Numbered from the stretch's first letter, positions 37,351 through 46,213 are shown. The stretch is DNA of 51,745 bases from Pseudidiomarina marina (GCF_003987045.1 NZ_PIPZ01000006.1:1-51745), one strand, 5' to 3'. A program made the numbers and translations. The notes: generated from the sequence alone by a model not told the origin.

Positions 37351-38094
37351 TCATTTCTCCATATCGTAAGCACAACGGAAGCCTAAAGTGCTCGTTGTAC
37401 TTTGTGGGCGATAGTTACTACGCGATTGATACCGAAAAAACGTTGCGTAGCTCGCATCACCAAAATCAGCCATAAATCTTGCGCTATCTCCGCAAGAACC
37501 GGCGAGTAAATCATTGTCGTCGCCGTTAGTTAGCAACAACTGATAATCTTCAACCCATTCGTTAACACGGTTGTGCATGTATTCAAGATGCTCAATATTC
37601 GCATCTACATGTTGCTTGCTATATGCGGTTGGATTGCTGTTTCGTGCAAACAACATCTGCGCGTATGCTTTGTCGCTCAAGTTTTGTTGTTGCAGGTAAT
37701 AATTCGATGCATATTCCCATTCATCGAGCGTCGGTAAGCGCCCGCCTTGTGCATCACAATACGCACGAGCGGCAAACCAAGAAACCTGCGTGACGGCTTT
37801 ATCTTCGTACTCAGCCGGTACTTGTTCATTACCAGGCCAGCTCTTCAAATAATTACCATCATGGAAAATGGCAGCAATGTTATCGCGTTGCCATTTCGAG
37901 TTTTCCGATACAAATTCAAGATACTGTGCATAAGTGACTGGTGCTGCATCTAGCTTAAACGCTGGCATCACCACAACCTCAACGGTTTCATCAAGGAGTA
38001 CCGCAGGTTTATATTCACCGGCGGGAATGATGACCGGCTCGGCGGCTGCTTGCGCAGCCACCACCATACTCAAAACACTCAGCCACTTATACAT
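37351..38094 (-). CDS. nirV: NirV-like protein, formylglycine-generating-enzyme fold
   Basis: 247 residues with a signal peptide (MYKWLSVLSMVVAAQAAA), so periplasmic. The FGE-sulfatase fold is shown by VIIPAGEYK at the start, PVTYAQYLEFV, AVTQVSWFAARAYCDAQGGR, LPTLDEWEYAS, HNRVNEWVEDY and the end YRPQSTTSTLGFRC. NirV proteins of this fold are known next to nirK in denitrifiers, function unclear. GGAG precedes the ATG at 38094. Spacing to the SCO gene is 2 bp. Confidence 0.8.
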   Translation of the reverse strand: MYKWLSVLSMVVAAQAAAEPVIIPAGEYKPAVLLDETVEVVVMPAFKLDAAPVTYAQYLEFVSENSKWQRDNIAAIFHDGNYLKSWPGNEQVPAEYEDKAVTQVSWFAARAYCDAQGGRLPTLDEWEYASNYYLQQQNLSDKAYAQMLFARNSNPTAYSKQHVDANIEHLEYMHNRVNEWVEDYQLLLTNGDDNDLLAGSCGDSARFMADFGDASYATFFRYQSRSNYRPQSTTSTLGFRCAYDMEK

Positions 38095-38111
38095 GATCAA
38101 CTCCTGTTGCC

Positions 38112-39260
38112 TTATTTCTTACGTGGGCCTGCGTATAACGCGCCAGCAGCACCACGTTCAGCATCTGCAAACTCATGGTCTACCAGTTTGTAAACGCCTT
38201 CTTCAGGAACAATGAATTCAACAGTTGCGCTACTGCTAGCACCCAGCAACACAGTCTGCATACCGTACCAAGTGTTACGCGGGTCGCCTTCAGCCCAAAC
38301 TTTATCGAAAATTGCACCGATAACGTGGAAGCTTGAAGTGCCTGATGGACCAGCATTCAAGAAGTGAATACGCACACGGTCACCAGCGTTAGATTTCAGC
38401 GGATTCTCGCTCAACGCAGAAACGTGACCGTTGAAGACAACATGACTCGGATCACGTGCTAACGCCGCTGAGTGGTCGTAGATATATTCATCACCCATCT
38501 GCTCAAGGTACATCTCTGACTGAACAATCACGTACTCTTGGTCAACTTCTTTATCAGTTGGGTAACCTTCTTTTGGTGATACAACTACGGCACCGTATTG
38601 GCCCATTGCAGTGTGCATAAGTACGCTTGAAGTACCGCAGTGATACATATAAGTACCGGCGTAGTTCGCAATCCATTCAAACTCAATGGTTTCGCCCGGA
38701 GCAATTGTTGCCCATTTATCATCTGCCGCTACAGTACCGCTATGGAAGTCCATCGAGTGTGGCATTGGCGCAACAACCGGTTGATGCTTCTGCAATTGGT
38801 TCGCAGCAATTTGATCAAAGTATGGTGAAGCACCTTTGAATGGTTTGGTAATCACAACTTCTTCAGTTGAACGGTTCTTCATTTTGAAGACAACGCGGTC
38901 ACCTTCGCGAACATGCAGTACTGGGCCTGGTACGCTGCCACCGAAAGTCCATGCGTTGTAGCTCACACCTGGTGCTACTTCAACTTTCTGTGAAAACACG
39001 TCCATGCGCACTTCGTGTTCTTTGTTGCCTTTATAGTCAAGTTCAGCTAAATGCGGAACCATAGTCACATAGTCGCCAACTACCGCTGGACCATTGTAAT
39101 CATCGCGATAGATTTTAGCTTTTGGCATGCCATAGATTTTACCGTCGATAACATATTCGCTATCGTGTTTTAATGGTACGTTTGCTTCTGCGATAACGGG
39201 TAAGCCGGCAAAAGAAACGACTAAGGCACTTGCGACTGCACTTTTAATGAAGGTTTTCAT
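38112..39260 (-). CDS. nirK: Copper-containing nitrite reductase, NirK type
   Basis: Periplasmic two-cupredoxin-domain enzyme reducing nitrite to NO. 382 residues with a signal peptide to about residue 26. Visible ligands: His168 (T1), Asp171 and His173 (T2 region) in MPHSMDFH; His207 (T2) and Cys208 (T1) in YHC; His216 (T1); His362 in LVDHEF (T2). The residue five after His216, normally the axial Met, is Gln221, with a Met at 219 instead. The motif HVIGAIFD stands where classical enzymes have a catalytic His loop. About 20 extra residues precede MPHSMDFH. It could be a relative with another substrate. Confidence 0.8.
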   Translation of the reverse strand: MKTFIKSAVASALVVSFAGLPVIAEANVPLKHDSEYVIDGKIYGMPKAKIYRDDYNGPAVVGDYVTMVPHLAELDYKGNKEHEVRMDVFSQKVEVAPGVSYNAWTFGGSVPGPVLHVREGDRVVFKMKNRSTEEVVITKPFKGASPYFDQIAANQLQKHQPVVAPMPHSMDFHSGTVAADDKWATIAPGETIEFEWIANYAGTYMYHCGTSSVLMHTAMGQYGAVVVSPKEGYPTDKEVDQEYVIVQSEMYLEQMGDEYIYDHSAALARDPSHVVFNGHVSALSENPLKSNAGDRVRIHFLNAGPSGTSSFHVIGAIFDKVWAEGDPRNTWYGMQTVLLGASSSATVEFIVPEEGVYKLVDHEFADAERGAAGALYAGPRKK

Positions 39261-39292
39261 AGTTATTCTCCGATGTATTTAATCTAAAACTG

Positions 39293-39685
39293 TTAGCGAA
39301 CTGCTTTTACTTCAGCCGCTGAAATTTCTTTGCTTCCGCTAGCAAACTTTGTATTGACGTAGTTCACTACCGCAGCTATATCTGCGTCAGTCATATAAGC
39401 CATTGGTGGCATCATGCCGTTGAACTCAGCGCCATTAACGGTGATTTTGCCGGACTTACCTTTCACGATGGTTTCTGCAATGTAGGCAGGCTTATCGGTG
39501 ATGTTTGAGTTATCCACCAGTGGAGGAAATACAGCCGCCATACCCTGGCCATTAGCCTGATGGCATGCCATGCAATTTTTCTTATAAACCGCTTCACCTG
39601 CATCGGCGTGGACGCCAGCAGAAAATAAAGCGAGAACAGAAGCTGCTGCAAAAATGCCTGATTTAAATTTATTAACGTTAGTCAT
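39293..39685 (-). CDS. Periplasmic c-type cytochrome
   Basis: 130 residues with a signal peptide ending about residue 28 (AGVHADA) and a class I cytochrome c domain. Heme motif CMACH (38-42), with the axial Met in FNGMMPPMAYM (about 92-95). AAGGGG lies seven bases before the ATG. As the first gene of the set, 32 bp ahead of nirK, it is the likely electron donor to the nitrite reductase. Confidence 0.9.
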   Translation of the reverse strand: MTNVNKFKSGIFAAASVLALFSAGVHADAGEAVYKKNCMACHQANGQGMAAVFPPLVDNSNITDKPAYIAETIVKGKSGKITVNGAEFNGMMPPMAYMTDADIAAVVNYVNTKFASGSKEISAAEVKAVR

Positions 39686-39838
39686 CGTAATACCCCTTAT
39701 TCGAAGTCTTTAGTTGATGACTATAGATTAGCGAATTGACGGGCTTTTACGAGTGAAATGAAGGAGTAAACGAGGGCTACCACTTTTAGGTTAAACCCTC
39801 TATTACCGATAGTATGAAAGAGGAGTAATGATTAGTTA

Positions 39839-39867
39839 AATTTATGGATAATTTTATTTTTTAACAA
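39839..39867 (-). promoter_or_regulatory. Candidate promoter of cytochrome-nirK operon
   Basis: Minus strand TTGTTA (39862-39867), 17-nt A/T-rich spacer, TAAATT (39839-39844), just after the deoD stop. No FNR- or NsrR-like palindrome is recognisable nearby. A GAGGG/CCCTC inverted repeat lies in the transcript (about 39774-39800). Confidence 0.3.
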
Positions 39868-40572
39868 TTAAATTAGTGCATCAAGAGTTAATTCGACCAT
39901 GGCTTTAAAGCCTAGCTGGCGTTCATCCGAGCTCATCGCTTCGCCACGCATTATATGATCGGATACAGTTAGTACTGTTAGCGCTGCAACACCATGTTCC
40001 GCAGCAACACCATATAATCCGGCAGCTTCCATTTCGACGCCTAATATTCCCATTTGTTGGAATCGTTGTCGTAATGCTGTGTCTGCCTGATAAAACAGAT
40101 CAGCGGAAAAAACATTGCCGACGCGCACATCAACCGAGGTACTCTCTGCGTGATTGACAACTCGGCGCAATAATTCGAAGTCTGCAATGGCGGCAAAATC
40201 AAAGTTATTGAAGCGTTGCCGGTTAACACCAGAATCAGTGCAAGCACCTTGCGCCACGATAATGTCATGCAACTGAATCTCTGGCATGATCGCGCCGCAA
40301 CTACCAACGCGAACTAGCTTTGACACGCCATAATGGCGAATTAACTCAGTGGTATAAATTGAGCAAGATGGAATACCCATGCCTGTACCCATAACGGATA
40401 CAGGTTGGCCTTTGTAGGTACCAGTAAAGCCCAGCATGTTGCGAACATCAGTGACACACCGCGCGTTTTCGAGAAACTGTTCAGCTATGAATTTGGCTCG
40501 TAGCGGATCTCCAGGTAATAAACACAATTCGGCAAAGGCACCTTCCGGCGCATTAATATGAGGTGTTGTCAT
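39868..40572 (-). CDS. deoD: Purine-nucleoside phosphorylase
   Basis: Homohexameric phosphorylase splitting purine (deoxy)nucleosides. 234 residues from the ATG at 40572 ([20 protein letters not shown]). A longer frame begins at 40632, but that extra part lies inside deoB. Motifs: [37 protein letters not shown] and the catalytic Asp in [10 protein letters not shown]. Last gene of the deo operon. Confidence 0.95.
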   Translation of the reverse strand: MTTPHINAPEGAFAELCLLPGDPLRAKFIAEQFLENARCVTDVRNMLGFTGTYKGQPVSVMGTGMGIPSCSIYTTELIRHYGVSKLVRVGSCGAIMPEIQLHDIIVAQGACTDSGVNRQRFNNFDFAAIADFELLRRVVNHAESTSVDVRVGNVFSADLFYQADTALRQRFQQMGILGVEMEAAGLYGVAAEHGVAALTVLTVSDHIMRGEAMSSDERQLGFKAMVELTLDALI

Positions 40573-40580
40573 AGTTTTAG

Positions 40581-41801
40581 CTACTTCGTTATGAATGATT
40601 GACCATAATTCATTGATGGTAACCCTAACCACGTCGCAATCGATTGACCAATATCAGCAAAGCTTTCTCGAAGCCCCATTGAACCAGGTTCGATAGCGTT
40701 ACCAAAGGCAAGAACTGGCACATATTCGCGAGTATGATCGGTTCCTGGCCACGTTGGGTCACAGCCATGATCGGCAGTTAAAATTAATATGTCTTGCGGT
40801 TGTAACGATGACATCAATGCCGGTAAAAGCTGATCAAACTCTTCGAGCGCTGCCGCATAACCACTAACATCGCGTCGATGCCCATAATCGCTATCAAAAT
40901 CGACTAAATTCGTGAAGATAATCGAATCTGCCGGTGCGATTTGAATTTGCTCAATTGTCGCATCAACTAAAGCTGGAATACCTGTCGCTTTGTATTTTTG
41001 GGTTATGCCTTGGTGCGCAAAGATATCGGCTATTTTCCCAATGCTAATAACCTCTCCGCCGGCGTCAGCCAGCCGGTCAAGAACCGTTGGCTCAGGTGGT
41101 GGTACTGCGTAATCTCGGCGATTTCCAGTGCGTTTGAAGTTGGCGCTATTCTCACCAACAAACGGGCGCGCAATAACTCGGCCAACATTGTATGGCTCTA
41201 GCAATTGGCGTACACACTCACATAGTTGATATAGCTTCTCTAATCCAAAACTTTCTTCATGACAGGCTATTTGGAATACTGAGTCTGCCGAAGTATAGAA
41301 AATCGGCTTACCAGTACGCATATGTTCTTCACCAAGCTCCGCAATAATTGTCGTTCCTGAAGCATGACAGTTACCTAAATATCCCGGCAAATTGGCTTTT
41401 TCGACAATTTTGTCGAGCAAATCTTGTGGAAACGAATTCTTGGGTTCTAAAAAATATCCCCAGTCGAATAAAACAGGTACACCTGCCATTTCCCAATGCC
41501 CCGACGGCGTATCTTTACCCGAAGATAATTCCTGCGCCCAGCCAAAACGTCCGACAATTTCATCCGCTGGCTCAATACCAGCCGGCTGCTCGCCAGTTGC
41601 ACCGTAATACGCCTCGGCTAAACCTAACTTGACTAGGTTTGGTATTTTCAGTGCGCCGGAGCGGCCATTATCAGCTCGCCCCGCTGCCGCTTCCGCTGCA
41701 ATATGTCCGAATGTGTCCGCACCTTCATCACCAAACTTATCTGCATCGGCGGCAGCACCAATACCAAATGAATCAAGTACTACAATGATGGCACGGGACA
41801 T
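40581..41801 (-). CDS. deoB: Phosphopentomutase
   Basis: Interconverts (deoxy)ribose 1- and 5-phosphate. 406 residues, alkaline-phosphatase superfamily. Metal ligands appear in [32 protein letters not shown] and [25 protein letters not shown] precedes the ATG. It sits 8 bp ahead of deoD and 41 bp after deoA. Confidence 0.97.
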   Translation of the reverse strand: MSRAIIVVLDSFGIGAAADADKFGDEGADTFGHIAAEAAAGRADNGRSGALKIPNLVKLGLAEAYYGATGEQPAGIEPADEIVGRFGWAQELSSGKDTPSGHWEMAGVPVLFDWGYFLEPKNSFPQDLLDKIVEKANLPGYLGNCHASGTTIIAELGEEHMRTGKPIFYTSADSVFQIACHEESFGLEKLYQLCECVRQLLEPYNVGRVIARPFVGENSANFKRTGNRRDYAVPPPEPTVLDRLADAGGEVISIGKIADIFAHQGITQKYKATGIPALVDATIEQIQIAPADSIIFTNLVDFDSDYGHRRDVSGYAAALEEFDQLLPALMSSLQPQDILILTADHGCDPTWPGTDHTREYVPVLAFGNAIEPGSMGLRESFADIGQSIATWLGLPSMNYGQSFITK

Positions 41802-41842
41802 ATGATTAACCTCTTATGACGAATTTACTGCTTGCGAATCGA

Positions 41843-43165
41843 CTAATTGCGAATGTACTGATGAATCACAACATTGTGATTGTTTGCTTCATTAGCGACA
41901 GTAAAAGCGCGACGTAAACGTTCAGCGGCACTGTCCCATGATGCATCATCTCGTGCGTACAACATGGCGACTGGTTTTTGCTGATCAACATAGTCACCAA
42001 GCCCAACAATGTTATCCAAGCCAACACCAAAATCGAGTACATCAGAACTACGTTGTCTACCTCCACCTAAGGCAACCACTGCCATGCCAACTGCACGGGT
42101 ATCGATGTGTTCAACATATCCTGATTCAGTCAAAAACACCGGTTTGACAATCGGTGCAAGTGGCAAGTGATTTGAGTAATTGGTCAACAAATCCGATGGA
42201 CCACCGAGTTCTTTTACCATTTTAGCGAATCTTTCAGCTGCCGCACCGCTATTAAGGGCATTGAGTACCTTTTTACGAGCTTGCTCTTCGGTATCGACAA
42301 GACCACCGAGCACCAGCATTTCAACGCAAAGGGCCACTGTTACTTCATGCAAGCGCGGCGCTTGATAATCACCGGTGAGATATCGTATCGCCTCACGCAC
42401 CTCAATCGCATTGCCGGCTGATTTAGCTAGGACCTCATTCATATCAGTCAAAATTGCTGATGTCGGCAAACCCGCACCATTAGCCACAGTTACAAGACTA
42501 TTTGCTAATTCGGTCGCTTGCTCAATATCCTGCATCACGGCGCCGTTACCAACTTTTACGTCGAGTACCAAACCTTCCAAGCCTGCGGCTAATTTCTTTG
42601 ATAAAATCGAAGCTGTGATAAGTGGAACAGATTCAACCGTCGCTGTAATATCGCGCGTTGCGTAAAAACGTTTGTCCGCCGGAGCCAAGTCACCCGTTTG
42701 TCCGATAATTGCGACACCTGTACTTTTAACCACGCGACGAAATTCATCCAGAGTCGGTATCGTTTGATAGCCTGGTATCGAGTCCATTTTATCTAGTGTA
42801 CCGCCAGTATGACCGAGGCCACGACCGGAGATCATTGGCACATAACCACCGCAGGCAGCTACAATTGGGCCAAGCATTAAGCTCACCACGTCGCCAACCC
42901 CACCCGTTGAGTGCTTATCTAACACTGGCCCATCAAGTGCCATCGACTGCCAATCAAGAACAGTACCAGAGTCGCGCATTGCCAGCGTTAAGGCGACGCG
43001 TTCATCTGCGGTCATTCCCTGAAAATATATAGCCATTGCCAGCGCTGATATTTGACTCTCTGAAATAGCGCCGGTTGTAAGCCCATTGACGAAAAACCGA
43101 ATTTGTTCATCGCTTAACACACCACCATCGCGTTTAATGCGAATAATTTCTTGCGGTAAATACAT
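41843..43165 (-). CDS. deoA: Thymidine phosphorylase
   Basis: Phosphorolysis of thymidine and deoxyuridine. 440 residues. The family signature is [20 protein letters not shown] (about 83-102) with [20 protein letters not shown] next. The start shares one base with the deoC stop (TAATG). Confidence 0.97.
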   Translation of the reverse strand: MYLPQEIIRIKRDGGVLSDEQIRFFVNGLTTGAISESQISALAMAIYFQGMTADERVALTLAMRDSGTVLDWQSMALDGPVLDKHSTGGVGDVVSLMLGPIVAACGGYVPMISGRGLGHTGGTLDKMDSIPGYQTIPTLDEFRRVVKSTGVAIIGQTGDLAPADKRFYATRDITATVESVPLITASILSKKLAAGLEGLVLDVKVGNGAVMQDIEQATELANSLVTVANGAGLPTSAILTDMNEVLAKSAGNAIEVREAIRYLTGDYQAPRLHEVTVALCVEMLVLGGLVDTEEQARKKVLNALNSGAAAERFAKMVKELGGPSDLLTNYSNHLPLAPIVKPVFLTESGYVEHIDTRAVGMAVVALGGGRQRSSDVLDFGVGLDNIVGLGDYVDQQKPVAMLYARDDASWDSAAERLRRAFTVANEANNHNVVIHQYIRN

Positions 43166-43935
43166 TAGTAGCCGTCCTTTTCCACTGCCTCGGCATTATT
43201 TAAAGTACTGAGCAAATTGCCAAGTAAACTACTCGCACCGAAGCGGAAGTTATCTGCACTAATCCAGTCTATTCCCATAATCGAGGCCGCAAGCTCTAAA
43301 TACTGCGCTGCATCGTCTGCGGTGCGAACGCCACCGGCAGCCTTAAAACCACACTTTGCGCCACTCGCTTGAATTGCCTTGAGCATAATTTCGGTTGCTT
43401 CTAGCGTTGCGTTAACTGGTACTTTTCCAGTCGACGTTTTAATAAAGTCTGCTCCAGCAGAAATAGCTATTTCACTTGCTTGGCGAATCAACGCAGCGGT
43501 CTTCAGTTCGCCACTCTCTATAATCACCTTTAATTTAGCTTTATCCGCGCACGCCTCTTTACAAGCCTTGACCAATTCAAAGCCAACTTGCGCATTACCG
43601 GCAATAAGTGCTTTATATGGAAATACCACATCCACTTCATCGGCGCCGGCAGCAACAGCTCGCTCGGTTTCGGCTTGAGCTCTATCGACATTCTCAGAGC
43701 CTTCTGGAAAGTTGGTTACCGTAGCAACTTTAACCGAGTGCAGACCGAGCCGAGCAAGCTCTAGCTTGCTCCATACAATCATCTCTGGATAAACGCAAAT
43801 AGCGGCTGGCGAGCCAAAATCAGTTTTTGCCGCCGCACATAGGTTCGAAATGACTTCTACTGAATCGTTATTATTCAACGATGTTAAATCCATCAATTGA
43901 ATTGCACGCTGGGCAGTTTCTTTAATTGTCATCAT
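43165..43935 (-). CDS. deoC: Deoxyribose-phosphate aldolase
   Basis: Cleaves deoxyribose 5-phosphate to acetaldehyde and glyceraldehyde 3-phosphate. 256 residues, E. coli type. The Schiff-base Lys166 is in [11 protein letters not shown], and [19 protein letters not shown] carries the second active-site lysine. The start shares one base with the cdd stop. Confidence 0.97.
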   Translation of the reverse strand: MMTIKETAQRAIQLMDLTSLNNNDSVEVISNLCAAAKTDFGSPAAICVYPEMIVWSKLELARLGLHSVKVATVTNFPEGSENVDRAQAETERAVAAGADEVDVVFPYKALIAGNAQVGFELVKACKEACADKAKLKVIIESGELKTAALIRQASEIAISAGADFIKTSTGKVPVNATLEATEIMLKAIQASGAKCGFKAAGGVRTADDAAQYLELAASIMGIDWISADNFRFGASSLLGNLLSTLNNAEAVEKDGY

Positions 43936-44360
43936 TAGCTATTTCTGTATTCGTTGATATCAAAATGAAAGGCTTGCGGTAGCAAACTTGCGACCGTCCA
44001 CTGTTCAAAGTCATTGTCGCAAGTTGATATAACCGGTGTTTCGGGGTTCAAAAACTCGGCTAAAACTTGGCGGCATGCACCACACGGTGAATATACTTTT
44101 TCACTCGGCGTATAGATAACCACTTGCTTAATTGACTTAGGGTTGAGGCCTTGCGCAATGGCGGCGAATATAGCCGTGCGTTCAGCACAGTTGGATAGCC
44201 CGTAAGAAACGTTCTCAACATTACAGCCACTAATTACTTCGCCAGTGTCAGTGACTAGAACGGCGCCAACTTTAAATTGGCTATACGGAGCATAAGCATG
44301 CTCGGCTGCAGCTTTTGCTAATGTCTTAATAGGACTAATTTTATCTTGTTCAATGGTCAT
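43935..44360 (-). CDS. cdd: Cytidine deaminase, short tetrameric type
   Basis: 141 residues. Zinc ligands Cys58, Cys93 and Cys96 and catalytic Glu60 are in [12 protein letters not shown] and [10 protein letters not shown]. This is the small all-Cys form (Bacillus type), not the 294-residue E. coli dimeric enzyme. It feeds deoxyuridine to deoA as the first gene of the deo operon. The region before the ATG has no strong ribosome-binding site. Confidence 0.95.
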   Translation of the reverse strand: MTIEQDKISPIKTLAKAAAEHAYAPYSQFKVGAVLVTDTGEVISGCNVENVSYGLSNCAERTAIFAAIAQGLNPKSIKQVVIYTPSEKVYSPCGACRQVLAEFLNPETPVISTCDNDFEQWTVASLLPQAFHFDINEYRNS

Positions 44361-44367
44361 AAGACGT

Positions 44368-44379
44368 TACATTAATGTA
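44368..44379. promoter_or_regulatory. Palindrome TACATTAATGTA before cdd
   Basis: A perfect 12-bp palindrome ending eight bases from the cdd ATG. It is a candidate operator of the deo operon. It does not match the CytR or DeoR sites of E. coli that I know. Confidence 0.4.
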
Positions 44380-44401
44380 TGGCAGTAAAGCTTACCCCGA
44401 T

Positions 44402-44413
44402 ATTCGCGCGAAT
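44402..44413. promoter_or_regulatory. Palindrome ATTCGCGCGAAT before cdd
   Basis: A second perfect 12-bp palindrome, 34 bp upstream of the first (centre to centre). It falls in the spacer of a weak minus-strand promoter candidate (TTGGAT, 17 nt, TAAGCT), where a bound repressor could block polymerase. Confidence 0.4.
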
Positions 44414-44437
44414 CCAAGTACACCAAAAGGGGGAGGT

Positions 44438-44459
44438 TAATTAAGGAGTTACTAAATTA
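44438..44459. promoter_or_regulatory. Candidate ArsR operator, upstream copy
   Basis: TAATTAAG (44438-44445), 6-nt spacer, CTAAATTA (44452-44459): an inverted repeat with one mismatch. It has the same form as the downstream copy at 44502-44523, 64 bp away centre to centre. Confidence 0.5.
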
Positions 44460-44501
44460 ATGACTCTGATCACTTCCCGAATGGAAAAATTAGAGCTATA
44501 T

Positions 44502-44523
44502 TAATTTAGTAGTTTCTAAATTA
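44502..44523. promoter_or_regulatory. Candidate ArsR operator, downstream copy
   Basis: TAATTTAG (44502-44509), 6-nt spacer, CTAAATTA (44516-44523): a perfect 8-bp inverted repeat. The left arm touches a possible -10 (TATATT, 44497-44502) and the right arm abuts the ribosome-binding site of the DUF2892 gene. A bound dimer would block transcription. Autoregulation by the ArsR protein encoded next is inferred. Confidence 0.6.
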
Positions 44524-44534
44524 AGGAGATTCTC

Positions 44535-44750
44535 ATGAGTGTTGAAAAAGCTTTAACTGCCTTTGCCGGCTTTATGGTGTTATTATCTGTCGCCTTGACT
44601 GTTTGGGTCCATCCAAATTGGGTATGGTTAACTGTGTTTGTTGGTGCTAATTTATTCCAGCAATCATTCACTGGCTTTTGTCCCGCCAGTATCTTTTTAA
44701 AGAAAGTATTTAAATTAAAAACCGAGCGCGAGTTAGCGCTACAGAAATAA
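44535..44750 (+). CDS. DUF2892 small membrane protein
   Basis: 71 residues forming two predicted helices (LTAFAGFMVLLSVALTVWVH and NWVWLTVFVGANLFQQSFTG) and then FCPASIFLKKVFKL. This is the YgaP-type DUF2892 membrane module with its conserved FTGFCP segment. In E. coli YgaP the same module is fused to a rhodanese (sulfurtransferase) domain, which is absent here. AAGGAG lies seven bases before the ATG. It heads a two-gene operon with arsR. Confidence 0.88.
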   Translation: MSVEKALTAFAGFMVLLSVALTVWVHPNWVWLTVFVGANLFQQSFTGFCPASIFLKKVFKLKTERELALQK

Positions 44751-44764
44751 TAGAGAGAAACGCT

Positions 44765-45082
44765 ATGAGCATGCTGATGGATGCTGAAATGCAAACAGGT
44801 GAAGCACAAAATGCTGCGGCATTTTTGCGATCGATCGCCAATGAACACCGTTTACAAATTTTGTGTCATCTAGCGGGTGGCGAAAAGAGTGTCGGTGAAT
44901 TGAACAAGCATTTCCCGCTCAGTCCATCAGCATTCTCTCAACATTTAGCTGTATTGCGCGAACAAGGTCTAGTGAAGTTTCGTAAGCAGGCGCAAACAAT
45001 TTATTATTCAATTAACGATCCGGATACAATGCAATTCATGCAGTTGCTTCGTAGCAAATTCTGCCCGACATTCACTGATTAG
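44765..45082 (+). CDS. ArsR-family repressor, persulfide-sensor type
   Basis: 105-residue winged-helix repressor. The recognition helix region is FPLSPSAFSQHLAVLREQGL (about 50-69). Only two cysteines are present, Cys34 (LQILCHL) and Cys100 (SKFCPTF). Their 66-residue spacing equals that of BigR and SqrR, which form a di- or tetrasulfide between such cysteines when reactive sulfur rises. It follows the DUF2892 gene by 14 bp, like E. coli ygaV-ygaP in content. Metal-binding ArsR motifs (CxCxxC) are absent. Confidence 0.85.
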   Translation: MSMLMDAEMQTGEAQNAAAFLRSIANEHRLQILCHLAGGEKSVGELNKHFPLSPSAFSQHLAVLREQGLVKFRKQAQTIYYSINDPDTMQFMQLLRSKFCPTFTD

Positions 45083-45086
45083 ATCA

Positions 45087-45536
45087 TCAGTTTTGCATAA
45101 CGATAGCGTCTTCGCGTTTACCAGATGCGGTTGGATAATATCCCTTACGACGCCCAAGAGTTTTAAAGCCGAGCTTGGTGTATAGGGCGATAGCTGGTTG
45201 GTTCGATTCGCGCACTTCAAGAAACACACTGGCATGCTTATTTTGCGCCAACTCGCAAACGTGTCGAACGAGCGCCTCGCCTAATCCCTGCCTTTGAAAA
45301 GCTGATGAAACAACAACATTCATAATGGTCCATTCATCTGGCATTGGTTGATGGACGATAATAAATCCCAGCAACTGCTGACCATTATCTCGGTACAACC
45401 CAAAATTTTGATAACCATTCGAAAAACACGACTTTAGCGTCTCTACCGACCATGGAAGCTGGTTTGTTCCGGTTTCAATAGCCGCGACATCGGGAGTCCA
45501 AGTTTTTAACTCAACAATAGCTATAGCGCTGTTCAT
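45087..45536 (-). CDS. rimI: Ribosomal-protein-alanine acetyltransferase RimI
   Basis: GNAT enzyme that acetylates the N-terminal alanine of S18. 149 residues from the ATG at 45536, which overlaps the holD stop by ATGA; E. coli RimI has 148. The acetyl-CoA motif VVSSAFQRQGLGEALVRHV (about 73-91) and LEVRESNQPAIALYTKLGFK are typical. Confidence 0.93.
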   Translation of the reverse strand: MNSAIAIVELKTWTPDVAAIETGTNQLPWSVETLKSCFSNGYQNFGLYRDNGQQLLGFIIVHQPMPDEWTIMNVVVSSAFQRQGLGEALVRHVCELAQNKHASVFLEVRESNQPAIALYTKLGFKTLGRRKGYYPTASGKREDAIVMQN

Positions 45537-45934
45537 GAGAGTTGATTTTGAATCTGATTCCATATCTTGGCTTTCATCGAAGCTGGAATAGTATCTTGAA
45601 TATCGACGTTAAAGGTTACTATAAACGCGCTATCCCATTGCTCTTTGCTTGCGCTTGGAACTTCAGCGATAGCAGAGGATGAAGCTTGGCCTAACGCTAG
45701 TGCAATATCCACGAGCCACTGTGGATGTTTTACCGGAAGGCGTTCAGTAAATAACAATAGCCACGGACCTAAACGATAGCAGTGAGATACGCCTGCTTCG
45801 GAATTTTGTGCAACGGGATTTTCTGTAGCTAAGTTCTCTTGAGCTTCAGCCACACTTGCACGCAGCTTCCACAACGGCAAACCAAGTGCAGCAAGCGCTT
45901 TTTGTTGAGATTTATTGAAGATATTTTCTGTCAT
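45533..45934 (-). CDS. holD: DNA polymerase III psi subunit
   Basis: Psi links the clamp loader to chi and SSB. 133 residues. The conserved N-terminal QQKALAALGLPLWKLR fits the chi-binding helix region, and WLLLFTERLPVKHPQWLVDI fits the family core. It overlaps rimI by 4 bp, the same pair as in E. coli. Confidence 0.85.
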   Translation of the reverse strand: MTENIFNKSQQKALAALGLPLWKLRASVAEAQENLATENPVAQNSEAGVSHCYRLGPWLLLFTERLPVKHPQWLVDIALALGQASSSAIAEVPSASKEQWDSAFIVTFNVDIQDTIPASMKAKIWNQIQNQLS

Positions 45935-45984
45935 GCGCTTAGCCTAGCCCAAACGCCTTCTTTTAGGAAGATCTTGAAAGGAAA

Positions 45985-46061
45985 TGGCAGGGGTGGAGGG
46001 ATTCGAACCCCCAACCGTCGGTTTTGGAGACCGCTGTTCTACCAATTGGAACTACACCCCT
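45985..46061 (-). tRNA. tRNA-Trp (CCA anticodon)
   Basis: 77-nt cloverleaf on the minus strand with CCA encoded (45985-45987). Acceptor AGGGGTG/CACCCCT, D arm GTTC...GAAC, anticodon loop CTCCAAA (anticodon CCA, tryptophan), T arm with TTCGAAT. The first anticodon-stem pair (27-43) is G-A, not Watson-Crick. The rest matches E. coli tRNA-Trp closely. Confidence 0.95.
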
Positions 46062-46076
46062 GCAATCAAGGTCTGA

Positions 46077-46104
46077 ATTATACTGTCCAATCTGGCACTG
46101 GCAA
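46077..46104 (-). promoter_or_regulatory. Promoter of tRNA-Trp
   Basis: Minus strand TTGCCA (46099-46104), 16-nt spacer, perfect TATAAT (46077-46082), about 15 bp before the tRNA 5' end. Confidence 0.65.
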
Positions 46105-46165
46105 GCGATTTATGCGCTCCAAATTGCCAACTGCGGGATTTTTCACCACTTATCGCAAAGTGCGG

Positions 46166-46174
46166 TGTTATACT
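46166..46174 (+). promoter_or_regulatory. Candidate tamA promoter, extended -10
   Basis: TGTTATACT, an extended -10, lies 40 bp before the tamA ATG. No clear -35 is visible. Confidence 0.4.
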
Positions 46175-46213
46175 AAATTGTATTAGACACTTACTGAAAG
46201 GTATTTCTGATTT

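Noticed and set aside
39686-39867. FNR/NsrR/DNR site before the nitrite operon
   Set aside because: No TTGAT-N4-ATCAA or similar palindrome was found. Only a weak sigma-70 candidate and an imperfect GAGGG/CCCTC repeat are visible.
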